64,000 nucleotides of DNA from Hydractinia symbiolongicarpus (Eukaryota; Cnidaria; Hydrozoa; Anthoathecata; Hydractiniidae), in assembly GCF_029227915.1 (NCBI RefSeq), contig NC_079886.1, forward strand, positions 23,598,501 to 23,662,500, in the 5' to 3' direction. Shown piece after piece: positions 1 to 11,794 of the stretch (position 1 is the stretch's first letter; each line of letters opens with the position of its first letter). The translations under genes were made by a program, and so were the position numbers. Under the pieces are notes generated by a model, which was not told the DNA's origin, did not search any database, and saw nothing but the letters and a program-made list of their open reading frames with translations.

Positions 1-137
1 TTTCTGATGGTAGGGGAGAATGTGTTGATGAAAGTTCAACTGATAATGATGAATTGGCAGAACCTAGTTCGAAGAAAGCTAGAAAGGAACCAAACCCTCC
101 TGGTTGGAACATGGGGCAATGGAAATCTGGTGACAAT
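1..137 (+). mobile_element. Fragment of a piggyBac-type transposase gene (second copy)
   Basis: These bases match positions 1222-1357 inside the better preserved piggyBac element almost base for base. The shared peptide is the acidic N-terminal region before the transposase core (motif CVDESSTDND). Similarity stops abruptly after the GGTGACAA shared by both copies, where this one runs into TTAATG and a stop codon. It is a second, truncated copy on the same strand. The left part is cut by the window edge, so its full extent is unknown. Confidence 0.8.
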
Positions 138-800
138 TAATGTTTAAGAAAACGTCTCTAAAAATTTAAGTTGACCCATTGGTGTTTGCACAGTTTATAG
201 GCTTTATTTCTGACATACTTTTAGGCAAAATTTCTGTAAAAAACATGAGCAAGAGCCGTTTTGAATGTTTTCACTTGCTGAATGATTTTTTTGTTTCATT
301 TCTACACTAAAGTTTTGTTTATTTAAGATCTATTATTAAAAGACAAAAAGGAGGATTTTTTAGAAAGTATAAAGAGGGAAGAAAGAAACGTTTAATGATG
401 TACTGAAGATCCTGAAGAAGATTTTGTTAACATTTTAAGACCGTATGATTAAATATCTTTTAGACAAACTTATTTTTTTTATTTATTTGGTTAACTCTTT
501 TATAATGACTATGATCGTAATTTTTGTTAGCTACTTAGCAGTAGCTAACAAAAATTACGGTGTTATGGTGGAAATTTTTGCTGTCACAATACATTAAGGG
601 AACAAATTTTGGAGATTCTAAATTTACTTAGCTTATCTATTCCATTGCGATTATAAAGAAAATAACTTTGTTACGCTTGGTCAGGAAAAGTCAGGGATTA
701 ACAAATAAACACTTTTTACCTTGCAGCGAATTTTTCTAATTCCGAAATTTCTTCCCTTTTATGCTTTTTGTATATTTATTCTCAGTTTTTGTTCATGTAG
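138..800. other. AT-rich spacer between two piggyBac-related copies
   Basis: No open frame with recognisable content is visible. The only structure is the perfect hairpin at 516-559, listed separately. The stretch sits between the truncated piggyBac fragment on the left and the TTAA end of the complete element on the right. It may be internal sequence of an older copy, but I cannot show that. Confidence 0.5.
516..559. repeat. Perfect 19-bp inverted repeat (hairpin)
   Basis: Left arm 516-534 (CGTAATTTTTGTTAGCTAC) and right arm 541-559 are exact reverse complements separated by the 6-base loop TTAGCA. There is no adjacent coding sequence. It could be a foldback or MITE remnant or a cruciform-forming site. 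Confidence 0.85.
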
Positions 801-1957
801 TTAACCCTTCCGTCCGGGATAATGCTGCGCTAAAATAATCCCGATCCCGGACAGGTCCAGGATTTCACTAGGACCACTTTGAACGGCCCACACCGCCCTG
901 TATCTTTAAAACTAACAAGATCTATTTTTTTTAACACTAGAATAATTTATCTCTCATTTGCGCCCGATCTGACGATTTTTAAATTCGGCTACCGTAAGTT
1001 ATGGAGATTTGCTTTTCGAAATTAAAACACAAATGGCGACTGGATTTAGCGCATGCTGTGGCTCTGGATCTTCGCCTTTTAGCAGCAGTAATGCATCATT
1101 TGGCCTCTCTATTAATGAACTAAACCTTGAAGAGGATAGCGATGAGGATGTAGTAGCAAGTGATGATCCAATTAACAGATTATTTGGCCAGAGTGATAGT
1201 GAGACAAAGATTTTTTGGGATTTTCTGATGGTGGGGAAGAATGTGTTGATGAAAGTTCAACTGATAATGATGAATTGGCAGAACCTAGTTCGAAGAAAGC
1301 TAGAAAGGAACCAAACCCTCCTGGTTGGAACATGGGGCAATGGAAATCTGGTGACAAGTTGCAAGAATTGCCCCATTCTGCTGCAAATCCTCGAATAAAT
1401 GTTGATATTCCTGAGGATGCCGACGAACTTTATTTTTTCAAACTGTTTATCACCAATGAAATTATTTATGATATAACTACTGAAACTAATTGCTATGCTC
1501 ATGAATTTCTTAAAAAAGCTGGTGATGGTCTTCCTCCCTCTTCAGACCTGGCTAGATGGCCTGTAAATGGAATCTCTACTGAAAAAATGTCAAGCTTCTT
1601 GGCTTTGACTTTTTATTTTGGCATAGTAAAAAAAGATTTACTAAAGTCTTATTGGTCAACAGACACTACTATTTCTACTCCATTTCTAAGAACTGTCATG
1701 TCAAGAATGGATTTACAATTCTTACTGAATTGTCAATTACTGGAGTCGAACCGGGACTTAGATAATGCTTTATGACCATTTTTAAAAAAAGAGAAATACC
1801 TTACATGCATTTTAAATATAGTATATGCTTTAAATTAGTTGTTAAGGTTTATTTTAGACTAATATTATGAAATTTACGAAAAATGTGTTTTTTTACTAGA
1901 AACGCCTGGGATAAGGGACATAATGTGTTAAAAAATGCCTGGGGCGGGAAGGGTTAA
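801..1957 (+). mobile_element. Non-autonomous piggyBac-like DNA transposon
   Basis: The left end reads TTAACCCTTCCGTCCGGG at 801-818. The right end, read on the opposite strand from 1957, begins TTAACCCTTCCCGCCCC. TTAA target duplication and ends starting with CCC are hallmarks of the piggyBac superfamily. The element is 1157 bp including both TTAA copies, much too short for a full transposase of about 550-600 residues, so it has lost the catalytic part. It encloses a frameshifted remnant of the transposase N-terminus. The agreement of termini, target site and coding remnant makes the classification strong. Confidence 0.88.
1033..1775 (+). pseudogene. piggyBac transposase N-terminal remnant (DDE_Tnp_1_7 type)
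   Basis: The ATG at 1033 opens a frame starting MATGFSACC that runs through a serine-rich then acidic stretch. The frame changes at the T run 1211-1216, after which the second frame continues to a stop ending at 1775. The second frame carries an acidic and basic segment (SSKKARKEP), then a region typical of the start of the piggyBac core, with LTFYFGIVKK and YWSTDTTISTPFLRTVMSR. Only about 240 residues remain, so all three catalytic aspartates are absent. It cannot make an active transposase. A short domesticated peptide is conceivable, but the frameshift argues against it. Confidence 0.85.
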
Positions 1958-2124
1958 TATAAACAATTTACGGTGAAAATAGTAATCATTACAACGTATA
2001 CATACCTCAAGTTACAAAGTCACTTATTGATCTTCATCAAATGGATCAACTGTTCGTGAAATATAGTCCCATTCCTATGGTACAGCGCCTGGTCCATAAA
2101 AATAATCCCTAAAATCGTCACAAA

Positions 2125-2600
2125 TCTATTTAGCATTTCTTGAATAATTAATAGACCCGGCTTTAGGAATTGGTTGTAACTCTTCTGTCTCTATGTCCTG
2201 ACGCCACAACTGCATACCCACCTGGACAATACTCGCTATCAAATGTTTTACCAAACATTAAAAAATTGTGAAGCACAACAACAGCTTTGATGCACATATT
2301 CCAAACACACTTTCCACTTGTCTTCTTGCCCTTGAGAAACGGTAATTCGCAATTTGCTCTTTTTTTTAATAAATCCTTTTGTGTATGACTTTATTAGGTA
2401 CTCATATATATATCAACCAAAATGTACTCATAATTCGAGTTGACGACAGCTAAAAGCACAATACTATGGGTTTTCTTATAATTAAAGAAGTATAATCCTG
2501 AACGTGCTGGGGCCTGCATAACAACATGCTTTCCATCGATTGCTCCCACACAATTTTCAAAATTCCACCTTTTTTCACAATCAAACCCAATTCGTATTTT
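2125..2600 (-). pseudogene. PIF/Harbinger transposase relic (HARBI1-like, DDE_Tnp_4)
   Basis: Translated on the minus strand from about 2600 downwards, the sequence gives the motifs VGAIDGKHVVMQAPA, SIVLLAVVNSNYEY, NYRFSRARRQVESVFGI and KAVVVLHNFLM. These are in the order expected for the DDE_Tnp_4 nuclease of HARBI1/PIF transposases. The first catalytic aspartate (in GAIDGKH) is present. The segment that normally follows with the second catalytic aspartate is deleted and replaced by stops. The frame also shifts at least once, and the N-terminal DNA-binding half is missing. There is no sign of function. The flanks show no obvious terminal repeats, so the element boundaries are not defined. 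Confidence 0.85.
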
Positions 2601-3207
2601 TAGAAATACGAAATATGGAAGTCTATTGTTTCAAAAATACGAATAAAAAATGGAAGCAGTCGATTTTCCTAGAGAGCGTCACATTTTACAGAAGTACCTT
2701 GATTTTTAACAAGATGCCCAGGGGCTTTAATAATTTCAACAATGAAGGCAATAAACATAACTCAAGCAAGAAAAGTTCATAACACATTTATCAGAATAAT
2801 CTATCAAGGTGTTTGGACTAAATTAGGCATTTGAAGTAAAGCTTCAGTAGCCTTTCTTTATTTACAACTTATACAAGTAATTAATTATTAAAACCTGACG
2901 TGATAGAATTTCTGTTCTTTACGCTGACATACACATTATAAAACCTGTGCACGAATAAAAATTAAATTCTGCTGCATGATCTAGAATGTTTGGAGTATAA
3001 TCAACGCTTCGACAAAGGACCAAATATGAAAAACAAAGTGACTTATATAGAGAGCTAACTTACTGTAAATACCTGTTCTTGTTGTATCCAAATGTTCTAC
3101 TACCTTTCGTTACATTGGGTTGAGCTTGAGCCAACGAGCTGATTTAGCATTAAAATCAAGTAAAATGCCTATGTTGAGGAAATGTAGCGCATTAAAATAG
3201 AAAAAGA

Positions 3208-3390
3208 AACAAATGGAAAGAAGAATCGTCGATTAAATAAGAAAGAGATCAGGGGATTTAGAGCTGCAATAAGACAGATGTGCTGGTTAAGTGAACAGAC
3301 AAGACCAGATATGATGTTTGAAGTTTGTGAACGATGAGCATCAGTGATGGAAGCTACAATAGATGATTTCTCTCATTCAAGTTGAAAATT
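3208..3390 (+). pseudogene. Copia-type reverse transcriptase fragment
   Basis: A reading frame around 3230-3370 gives KEIRGFRAAIRQMCWLSEQTRPDMMFEVC. It aligns by pattern with the end of the reverse transcriptase of the complete copia element in this window (29880-29990, motif SSQSRPDISFDVC). The TRPD motif after the palm domain is typical of Ty1/copia polyproteins. An in-frame stop follows at once. The sequence is too different from the 26-31 kb element to be a recent copy, so it represents another copia lineage or a much older insertion. Confidence 0.7.
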
Positions 3391-3489
3391 TTGGTTGTCA
3401 AATTCACTTTCTGAAGTTTGTGGCTTCATTAATCTCAAGTATTGATGTGTAACTATAAAATCAATCAGTATATTATACAGATTGAAGAA

Positions 3490-3560
3490 TAGTGTTGATG
3501 CCAGCCCTGTTGGTATTGGCGCAATCCTATCACAAAAATCAAAAAATGATACAATGTTTT
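3490..3560 (+). pseudogene. Gypsy-type RNase H fragment
   Basis: A short frame encodes VDASPVGIGAILSQK. It matches the first strand of the Ty3/gypsy RNase H domain, whose conserved motif is D-A-S-x-x-G-[IL]-G-A-x-L-x-Q. No other part of a gypsy polyprotein is recognisable nearby. It lies about 100 bp from a copia fragment and is best read as a second relic in the same junk-rich area. Confidence 0.6.
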
Positions 3561-6500
3561 TGTAATCTCTGCATTACTTTCATTATCAGTTTTTATGATT
3601 AGAGAAATTGATATGTATTTTGATGATGAAAACGCGGATGTAAAAACCTATATCATAAGTGGGTGGAAAAGTAAAGAAGTAAAGAGAATTCAAAAGGAGC
3701 TCGTACAAAACAAATTTCTCCTGGATATTCCACAAGTTTGTAAAATGCACTCCTTTGCCGGTTTTGATAATTACGGTATTTTAGAAAGTTTTTAGAACAA
3801 AAGAATTTACTGATTCCTGTTGCTGCATTAATAAATAACCTTGACACATATATCATTTAAGGATATTTTTTAGTAGAAACATTAGGTCCAAACTATAGTC
3901 TTTGTCCTTGTACCACCACTAGTTATGTAGCTAGCACAATACCACATAAAATGCAAATGCAAATTTTTTTGTTTGTTTGTTTGCATTTTTTACATTCAGA
4001 TGAGTTAAAATAAATCATATTAATGCGCCCATGCTGCAAGAAAGAAGATCAGGCTATGTATCAAAAAAAATAGAAAATAACATAAAAAGTTAAAATAAAG
4101 ATATAAAACTATTTAAAAAAGAAATTAAAAGAGAAATACTTTTCACCAACTAACTTTTCTTCTTTGCATGCATAAACTATTGCATAATATTCATCAACAA
4201 CAAAACTGTGTGGTTTACAGATATGACCAAACTGGTTCCTTTAAATATTGGTGCTGAATAATCATACCCGTCTAATTGCACTAAAAGAAATATAAACTGT
4301 TTATAATGAAATAGAAATACTAGTCGATGAACCTGTTGAAAATCCACTTAAGAGAAAAACAATGGAAAAATATAGGTTGTTTTTAGGAGGTCTGACGACG
4401 TCAGCAGTGCATAAACAAAAAAATGATTTTAAGATATTTGTTTAGTGGTGAAATGCTGATAAAGAAAATGTATAGAATCGTGTGTTTTTGATCAGCAGTT
4501 AAGGAGCTACAAGGGTTTAAAAATTGTGTTGTACAAGTTTTTTTGGTACATAAATATTGGATTTTATATGCAAATGAAATGCATGGGTTGACCCAGCTTA
4601 AGGATATTAGTCATATTTTGGTCCCAGATGGTCCCTAGAGGTGACATCAGTTTTTTTCACTTTTTTCTAAATTATCTGGCCTTAAAATTGAAAGTACATT
4701 GCAATGGCTTCATCAATGATGTCAAGTTTTGTAATTATGGAATTTTAAATAGCAGACAAACAAATTAGACTTATTTTCTCTAACATGCCCATTCTTTAGG
4801 AGGACAAAAACATCTTCTTTGAAAAGCTAAATTTTAACCTGGTTTGGAATTTTTAATCCTAACGAACTTTTTGTATTAATATAAGAAATAAATACATGTC
4901 ATCACATAGAAAAACAAAGCTGCCTCCTGTGTATGCCGTTTCCACAAAATATGTGCGAAAAGTATTTGCAGAAATACTTTAATTGACCATAATAGCATTA
5001 ATTAACAAGTTCATATGTATATAATTTATAAAGTGGCTAATTTTGTTACATTTTAGAAATCCAGTGTTTTATGTATGTAAAATAAAGCAAATCATAGTGG
5101 CAAACTGACCAAAAAACCATTGGTGTTCCCATAGTCACCAATTACTCATGAATGCGAAGTATCAAGCTCATTTTAAGAATAGAAAAAACCATGTTAACTT
5201 AAGGCAACATGTTAATTAAGCTATATCTTACATGGTATATGACCCGGTATAAACAGGGTTACATTCTGACAATACACCACTGTTATTAAGCCTATTGTGA
5301 ACAAAATGTTTTAAAGCTATCTAGATTTTACTTTTTATAGTTTGCTAGAATGCATTTCATTTTAGCCGACTTCTTTTTGTTGTTGTGTTAAATTCATTAA
5401 GTTGATGTTTAACATGAAAAAGAACATTGTAAACACATCTTATTACTTTTTTTTATGTTTGTTTTTGTTTTTATGTTTACATTATGGTTATTGGTGAATG
5501 TATAGCTAACTTAGCAAAAAGTCACAGATGTGTGCCTCTAATGCTTTATGCTAAATATGCCTAGGTAAACTTTTGATTTTATTGATAAAACCAACAGTTT
5601 ATGGGCAGTGAGGGTAAACAGTTTTAAAAACATGTGCCAAATATTGCTTTTCTTCCAATCAAAGACAATACAGTTTAAATACAGTTTGAATGACAAATTT
5701 TAAATATACGTTGAAAACTAATTATTGCTAAAGCTTTATAACAGATTATTGTGTGTTACATATTTGATAGTCTGTGTGTTTAAGTATCTAAGGAAGACAG
5801 ACATCCTTTAAGATTAACCTCACTCTTGTCTTGTGGGATATGAATATTTGCCTGGTCAAGTTAAATCAACATTTGGCCTAAAAAGATAATGATAAACTCA
5901 TTTGGTTTGAATTTTTTTTACCATGTGCACAGGGTCTAAAAAAAATTTCATTGTAATTCAGTCACAATCCATTATTTTCTTTGAAAAGTCTTATTGTCCT
6001 TCCCTAAAATGCCTTTATATTCTGTACCTTAGGAAGTATAGCTATTACAACATTATTTTTTAAGCTATTCATGCTCTAAAAGCACCCCAATACCTCTCTT
6101 TGTAATAAACTTATTGCATTTGATATTTACAAAATGGGCCTAGGGATGGTAAATTATGACAATATGACCACTATGGTTTAATTAATGTAATTTTTTGCTT
6201 GTCTTTTATATATAATGTCAACTGCTTGACTTATGTCTCTAAGAGAAATTATTTCCTAGGAAAGGAAATAACAAATCAAAATGACGGAAAGGCATTCTGT
6301 AGTGCTACATCTGGTGTGCAATGCCAGGTCTCAGGGAGTTTCTTAAAAATAATAACAACACAGGAATATTTATAAGTGGGCTGTTGGATTGTTGTGGGTA
6401 CATAACGAAACAAAAGAAATGAAGATGTTTGGGTCATATTTAGTGTCAATCAAAAATAAAAATAAAACCTTGCAGAGATAAAAAAAGTCTCCCTACACAA

Positions 6501-7269
6501 CAGATAAAAAATTATGAATTGGCTAATTTTATAGTCCTTAGCCTGTGGAAAATTCCACTAAAGAAAATATAGGGGATAATGTTGTTTTTGATAACAAAAC
6601 CACTGGTTTTTAAATTGGCTACAGACAGACAGCAAGTGTTATAATATAGATCTTGAGTTGAAAAAAGGTCAGAAAAGTTGCACCAGGAACAATTTCTGAA
6701 GGTAGATTGAGAAAAAAAGGCTAAGGTTCTCTTTTCATTCAATAATTTCAGTCATAAAGCATTGAAATTTCTAGGCGCTTATAACTACATCTGGAAGGTT
6801 TATTGATTTGAAACATTAGGCCTTGAATTCATGAGGCCCCTACAATTGTTACATGGAAGTTTGTTGAAGTTACAAGGAAAATTTAAAAAAATGATGATAT
6901 AACTTATTGTCAATTAAATAACTGAGAGCAATAATGAAAATTAAAAATCAAAATTGGGGTTAGCTTTTTAGAGCCCATCAACATGCACTGTAAACTAGTA
7001 ACAACCCAGGTAACAAAATACATTCTTGAGCCCATCACAAAAAAAGTAATGGATAAGAATGATTGGATTTAGAAAAATAGTGTTTGAACCTCTACGTATT
7101 TTTTACCTCCCAGAGACATAATCACAGCAGAGTTAATTAAATTGATTATAGGACTGTGTATAAAAATACAAAATTGTCTGTTACTTTGAGTATTATAATT
7201 GACATAACACCAAAAATATAGTTGAAAACTGCTGTTTTTCAGTTTTTCACTAAGTACTAGTTATCGCAC
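3561..7269. other. Gene-poor AT-rich stretch
   Basis: I see no gene here that I can support. A 66-codon frame at 3595-3795 has ordinary amino-acid composition but no recognisable motif and no splice context. A few short T-rich runs and simple sequences occur. Between about 4590 and 4680 the text looks like diverged interspersed repeat, but I cannot define borders. Confidence 0.5.
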
Positions 7270-7760
7270 AGGAATCCGCCCCCCTCAATAACTTTTTATA
7301 GGGTTGTTCAAATTGAATCAAACTTGGCACACTTATAGTACGTCATAAAAGGAACAAAATAGCAGCAATAAATTTTTGCTTGAGTCAGCACATTTTCTGT
7401 GACGTCATCAGAAGCTCGAAATTTGTTAAAAATGCCACTATCTGCTTAAAATTTAATTACTTTTGTTCCAGAGCGAATTTTTGCAATCTGTTTGAAGTTT
7501 CCGAAAGCTATGTAAAAGTTATTTAAAACATTTTCCAATTTTTACGTGGATCGCATAAAAAAATGCCAAAAATTGCCCGAAAATCCGTTTTTTTCCGATT
7601 TTTGGGTAAAATTTAACAAAATTGGGAAATCGTATTGATCACATGTCCAAATTATGCACAATGATTCTTCTTAACAAAACAAATTTGTGTTGAACGTTTC
7701 AAGTTCTAAGAATAACTCTAACAGGAGTTATTAAATTTTTCCCATTATAAGGATTTCATA
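7270..7760. repeat. Probable interspersed repeat, unclassified
   Basis: The composition changes near 7270 (CCGCCCCCCTC) to a non-coding stretch with several internal near-palindromic blocks, for example TGACGTCATCA at 7401-7411. It has no usable reading frame. The character resembles long non-coding repeats of invertebrate genomes. I found no second copy in the window, so this call rests on appearance only. Confidence 0.3.
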
Positions 7761-10027
7761 GAGATTTTTAGGGGTAGTTTCGAGTAATGGCCAAAATCAA
7801 AACCTTGGCATGCAGGTGTCTAATAAATTAATATTGAAACTCAGTAAGTTTCATAGCCATATAACATAGCAATAAGAAGTTCTTAAAAAAAAGTAGGGTT
7901 AATGACTGTTGAAACAAAAGAAAATTTTACGAATCATAAAATGTAATTTGTGAAAATAAAATTACCAACAAGTTTTTATTTTTAAGAACATAATAGGCTT
8001 TTTCTATGAATTTTTGAACCAATCAAGGGAAAAATATAAGCTTTTTGCACGCTAAATCAGCCAATCAAAGAATATAAGCTTTTTGCATTCTGTATAAGTA
8101 AAAATTGCACTTGTTTCTCGGTTAAAAAACAAAATACAGCATTTATTTTGCGCAGATTAGCCAATCAAGTTGCGAGAAAAACTCAAAGTATATGATAATC
8201 AACAATAACAATAAACTTACTAAGTTGTTTACCATTCCTAATTCTTCATCTGCAAGGAGACCTTTTTTCATAACCCTCTAATATTTTCGATGGAGAACGG
8301 CAAAAAACTTTAAATATGATAAGTCTGCAGTGCATGTAGTGTACATCTCCACATCATTAATATGAAATGTTAAAAGATTTGAATATTTATTTGTCATAAT
8401 TCAATGTCATTTATATTTCAAAATGATTGTTCATCACTCCAAGTTTTGGTAATACAGTTCCATGTAGTAAAATGTTACTTTTTGTTATTGATAAAATTTG
8501 ACCACATTATAAACAAGTGTGACACCAACAACATGTCCAGTTTCTGCACCATATCATGAAAAAGGAGTCTCAAAGTACATTGTATGTTCAACAGTGACAC
8601 ATCTGAAAAAAATCATTTAAAAGTCATAATAGCCAAATTTTGCATTCGTAAATACAAACATAAACACTTTGATTTAGAGAAACGGAGTGCAGAAACTGCA
8701 GTACAGTCACATCTTAATGAAGGCAAGCACAAAGGGATTAAATATTCTGTAGTCTTAAACCCATTTGGTCCTTTTTAGTTTGTGGTCTTTTTTCCTCAAT
8801 TTTATTATTTTTAAATTTTAAGAAAATTGGTACAACACCACATCTGTTGGTGGCTTTTCATTTTACATTTTTTTTTAGCTTCCTTTTTTTCTGAGACCCC
8901 AAAGCATCCTGCCTAAATGGAGACTGAAAAGCTATATGTTTACGCAAACATCTTAAAAACAAATTCAGCTCTAATGACTAGTTTTTTTGGATTTTTAACA
9001 ATAGCTGTTACATCAAAATGTTTTGTAAAATGACACTCTCAATAAGTAGACTTTTTCTTTATCTTGATTAGTCTGACTTCCTTAACTACAAATAAAAACC
9101 CAGTTTCAAATAAAATCCACAGTAATTGCCAACATGAAAAAAAATTGTGGCATATTTTTCATAAATAAATTAAATGCTTTTTGCTTTTTCTAAATACTAA
9201 GACATGAAACTGATACAAAAATAGAGAAAGTGTAACATATGTAGAATGAGAATGTAGTTTTGTAAAATGTTTCTGGCATAGCATTGTGGTATGTTCTTAT
9301 GTTTTAAGGTGAGGTATTTGTATTTGAATGAAGCGTAATATGGAGAACCCTTACTGATATTTACATTTAAAAAATAATTGAAGCTTTTTACATTACGTCA
9401 TCAGTTGCTTAACAACCTAAGGATATAAAAAGTTTAAGATTTATTTAGGTATGGTTTGATGTAACACTTTCAATTTATAGGGTTTATTTTTGTCTTTTAG
9501 TTTATTGTTCTCTAAAAGTTACATTGAGTTTCATGTTAATAATTGCTGTATTTTAAATTTGTTAACCTACTGTTCGTGTTTAGACAGTATAACTAATTAT
9601 AATAGTGTTGGATGGGGTTTTTGTTCTGTTTGGTGCAAATCTGATACATTGGTACAACGTTGTGTTGCTGTTGCGTTGCTGTTGTGTTTAATGATTGTTG
9701 TGTTAAACCCAAGTCAGAGCTACAACGATTATCAGGTTAGTCACATATTTCACCTTTTAACAAAATGTACATAAGTAGAGAATTTTATTTTTAAATATCA
9801 CCTGACAATAAAATATGAAATAAATAAAGTTTTATTATGGTTTTTACTTATTCTGATCTTATTTTGTGATCACAAAACTTTGTGATTGTGTTACCAAAAA
9901 TTCTCCTACGTAACATTTAGTAGCATGGGTCAGTAACAAAAATTTTTTGTTCAAAGGTTTATTTTCTTTTCTATCAGTGGGAAAATCAATAAAAAGTCGC
10001 CTACTTACATTAAGTGTACTTTAAAGT
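7761..10027. other. AT-rich stretch with short direct repeats, no supported gene
   Basis: A short direct repeat (ATATAAGCTTTTTGCA) occurs at about 8034-8049 and again near 8072-8087. Frames at 8584-8778 and 9490-9774 are short and match nothing I know. The second carries a hydrophobic leucine/valine segment followed by a possible splice donor near 9735, but no credible start codon precedes the segment. Confidence 0.45.
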
Positions 10028-10185
10028 TCTAATCATTTCTTCCATGTCTAACATGCAGGTCTTTCCAAAGCAAAAAGATATTTCTTTAAAAACGATTTTA
10101 CAGTCAAGGTTCTGATTTCTTCTTCCACGTCAAACATGCAGCTCTTTCTGAAGCATAAACATACTGCTTTTAAAACAATTTTACA
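10028..10185. repeat. Two-copy tandem duplication, about 80 bp unit
   Basis: The block at about 10028-10102 recurs in diverged form at about 10108-10184. Shared landmarks are TTCTTCCA, AACATGCAG, TCTTTC and a final ATTTTACA. The copies differ by several substitutions, so this is an old duplication. No coding potential is seen in it. Confidence 0.7.
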
Positions 10186-11794
10186 TTTATTCCAGTAGGC
10201 ATCAAAGCTAACCAGTATTGACTGAGTAAACTACTATAAGTATTTAAAACAATAGATAATAATAATCAAATATTGTGTAGTCTACTATATAACTTGTAAA
10301 AACATATCACAAAATATCTACATACTTTGTATGTTTGTACATTTTATAAATTTAAAACACTTTGTTTTGAGAGAAATTTCTTGGCATTTATAGTTTTAGC
10401 TTGAAAGCTATCAAAACCAAAAAAAAACTAATGACTATAATGGTCTACAAAAATAGTTTATTATTTAATAAAAAGAAAAAAATATTGTATAAGTTGAGGG
10501 AGGTTTTAACAGATAGCATTCATAATGCCTAAAAAAACAATAATTAAATCAATTATTACCTTGACTTTCCAAATATAATTCCAGATTAAGAAGCTTAAAA
10601 AAGTACACATACTTCCATTCTGTCAATCAACAACTTATTAGGTTGATACAAAATATTTATTATAATCTTTCTTGCTATTCTAATGCAATGTTAAAAAAAC
10701 TTATACAAAACAACAAAAGGCAAGTCTAGCATACGAAACAAGGAAAATTCTAAAACAATCTAAACTATACATCAATATAAGATTAAAAGCAAACTTTAAA
10801 TATCTATGATGAGACTGGTAAACAAAAAAACTCTCAACCTATACTACATTTAAATTCAACATTTCCATGACAGTTAAGCATGCATTACTGTACAAAAATA
10901 ATCTGGTTAAAAACTTTACCATCCCTGTGAATTTACGTCAGCATTCAGCATTTCCGATCTGAAAGCAGAGCTACATTGAATCAAGGTCAGCTTTATGTGT
11001 CTTAAAGTGTCTGGTGCTGACTTTCAGTATTTTGGATTCAGAGGGCTGCTTTACTATTATCAGACTACAACTACTTGTTTATTCTTAGGGCAGAAACGCC
11101 ATGCAGATGTGTAAAAAAAAAGCTGATTCACTTATTGGGGCTGTATTTTTGTTAAAAAAAATACGAAGACTAATAGTTGAGAACAATAAAAATATTAAAC
11201 AACATATAAAATAATTCTTCCAAAAGAAAATTATTACACATACATAAAATTCTGTGTAGCTTAAGGTGCTCAACTAGTTAAAGAAATAGAGAGTTCTTTC
11301 TGACACAAAGTATCTGCTTTTAGTTAGCAGAAAATACTAACAGTCAATTAAGATTATACCTAGTCTGTCTGTCAAAACATTAAAATTATTTAGAAAGACA
11401 AGGTCTCAATGTCAAATAAAAAATAAACTTCTCTTTGCATTGGTTTAATATAAATAAAGAAATGGACAGTAAGATCAACAATACGCAAAAATAACCACCG
11501 AGGAGCTAGTTTTTTAATTCTAAATATTCCTGAAGGTAAAAAATAGGTTGTTAAAAGTTTGGTAAAATAATTTCAATAAAATGTGTGTTTTATTCTGTTT
11601 ATTTTATAATTTTTAATTTAAAATTAATATCTAATATTATATACATAGCTAAAAAATTATAAAGTAACGGATAAAGCAAACATATTGACGCTGACAGATG
11701 CATAATAACAAATATGAGGGTAAAATAAATATAAATTCAAATATATAGCAAATATATAGAAATATATACAATTTATTTTTCTTTATTCTGGCTA
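10186..11794. other. AT-rich sequence, likely 3' flank of the minus-strand gene
   Basis: No gene is visible on either strand. Polyadenylation-type hexamers are abundant in this AT-rich text, so none can be assigned with confidence to the gene ending at 11795. Confidence 0.5.

Noticed and set aside
9490-9774. Frame with a hydrophobic segment that looks like a signal peptide followed by a donor site
   Set aside because: No methionine precedes the hydrophobic part at a usable distance, and no partner exon was found.
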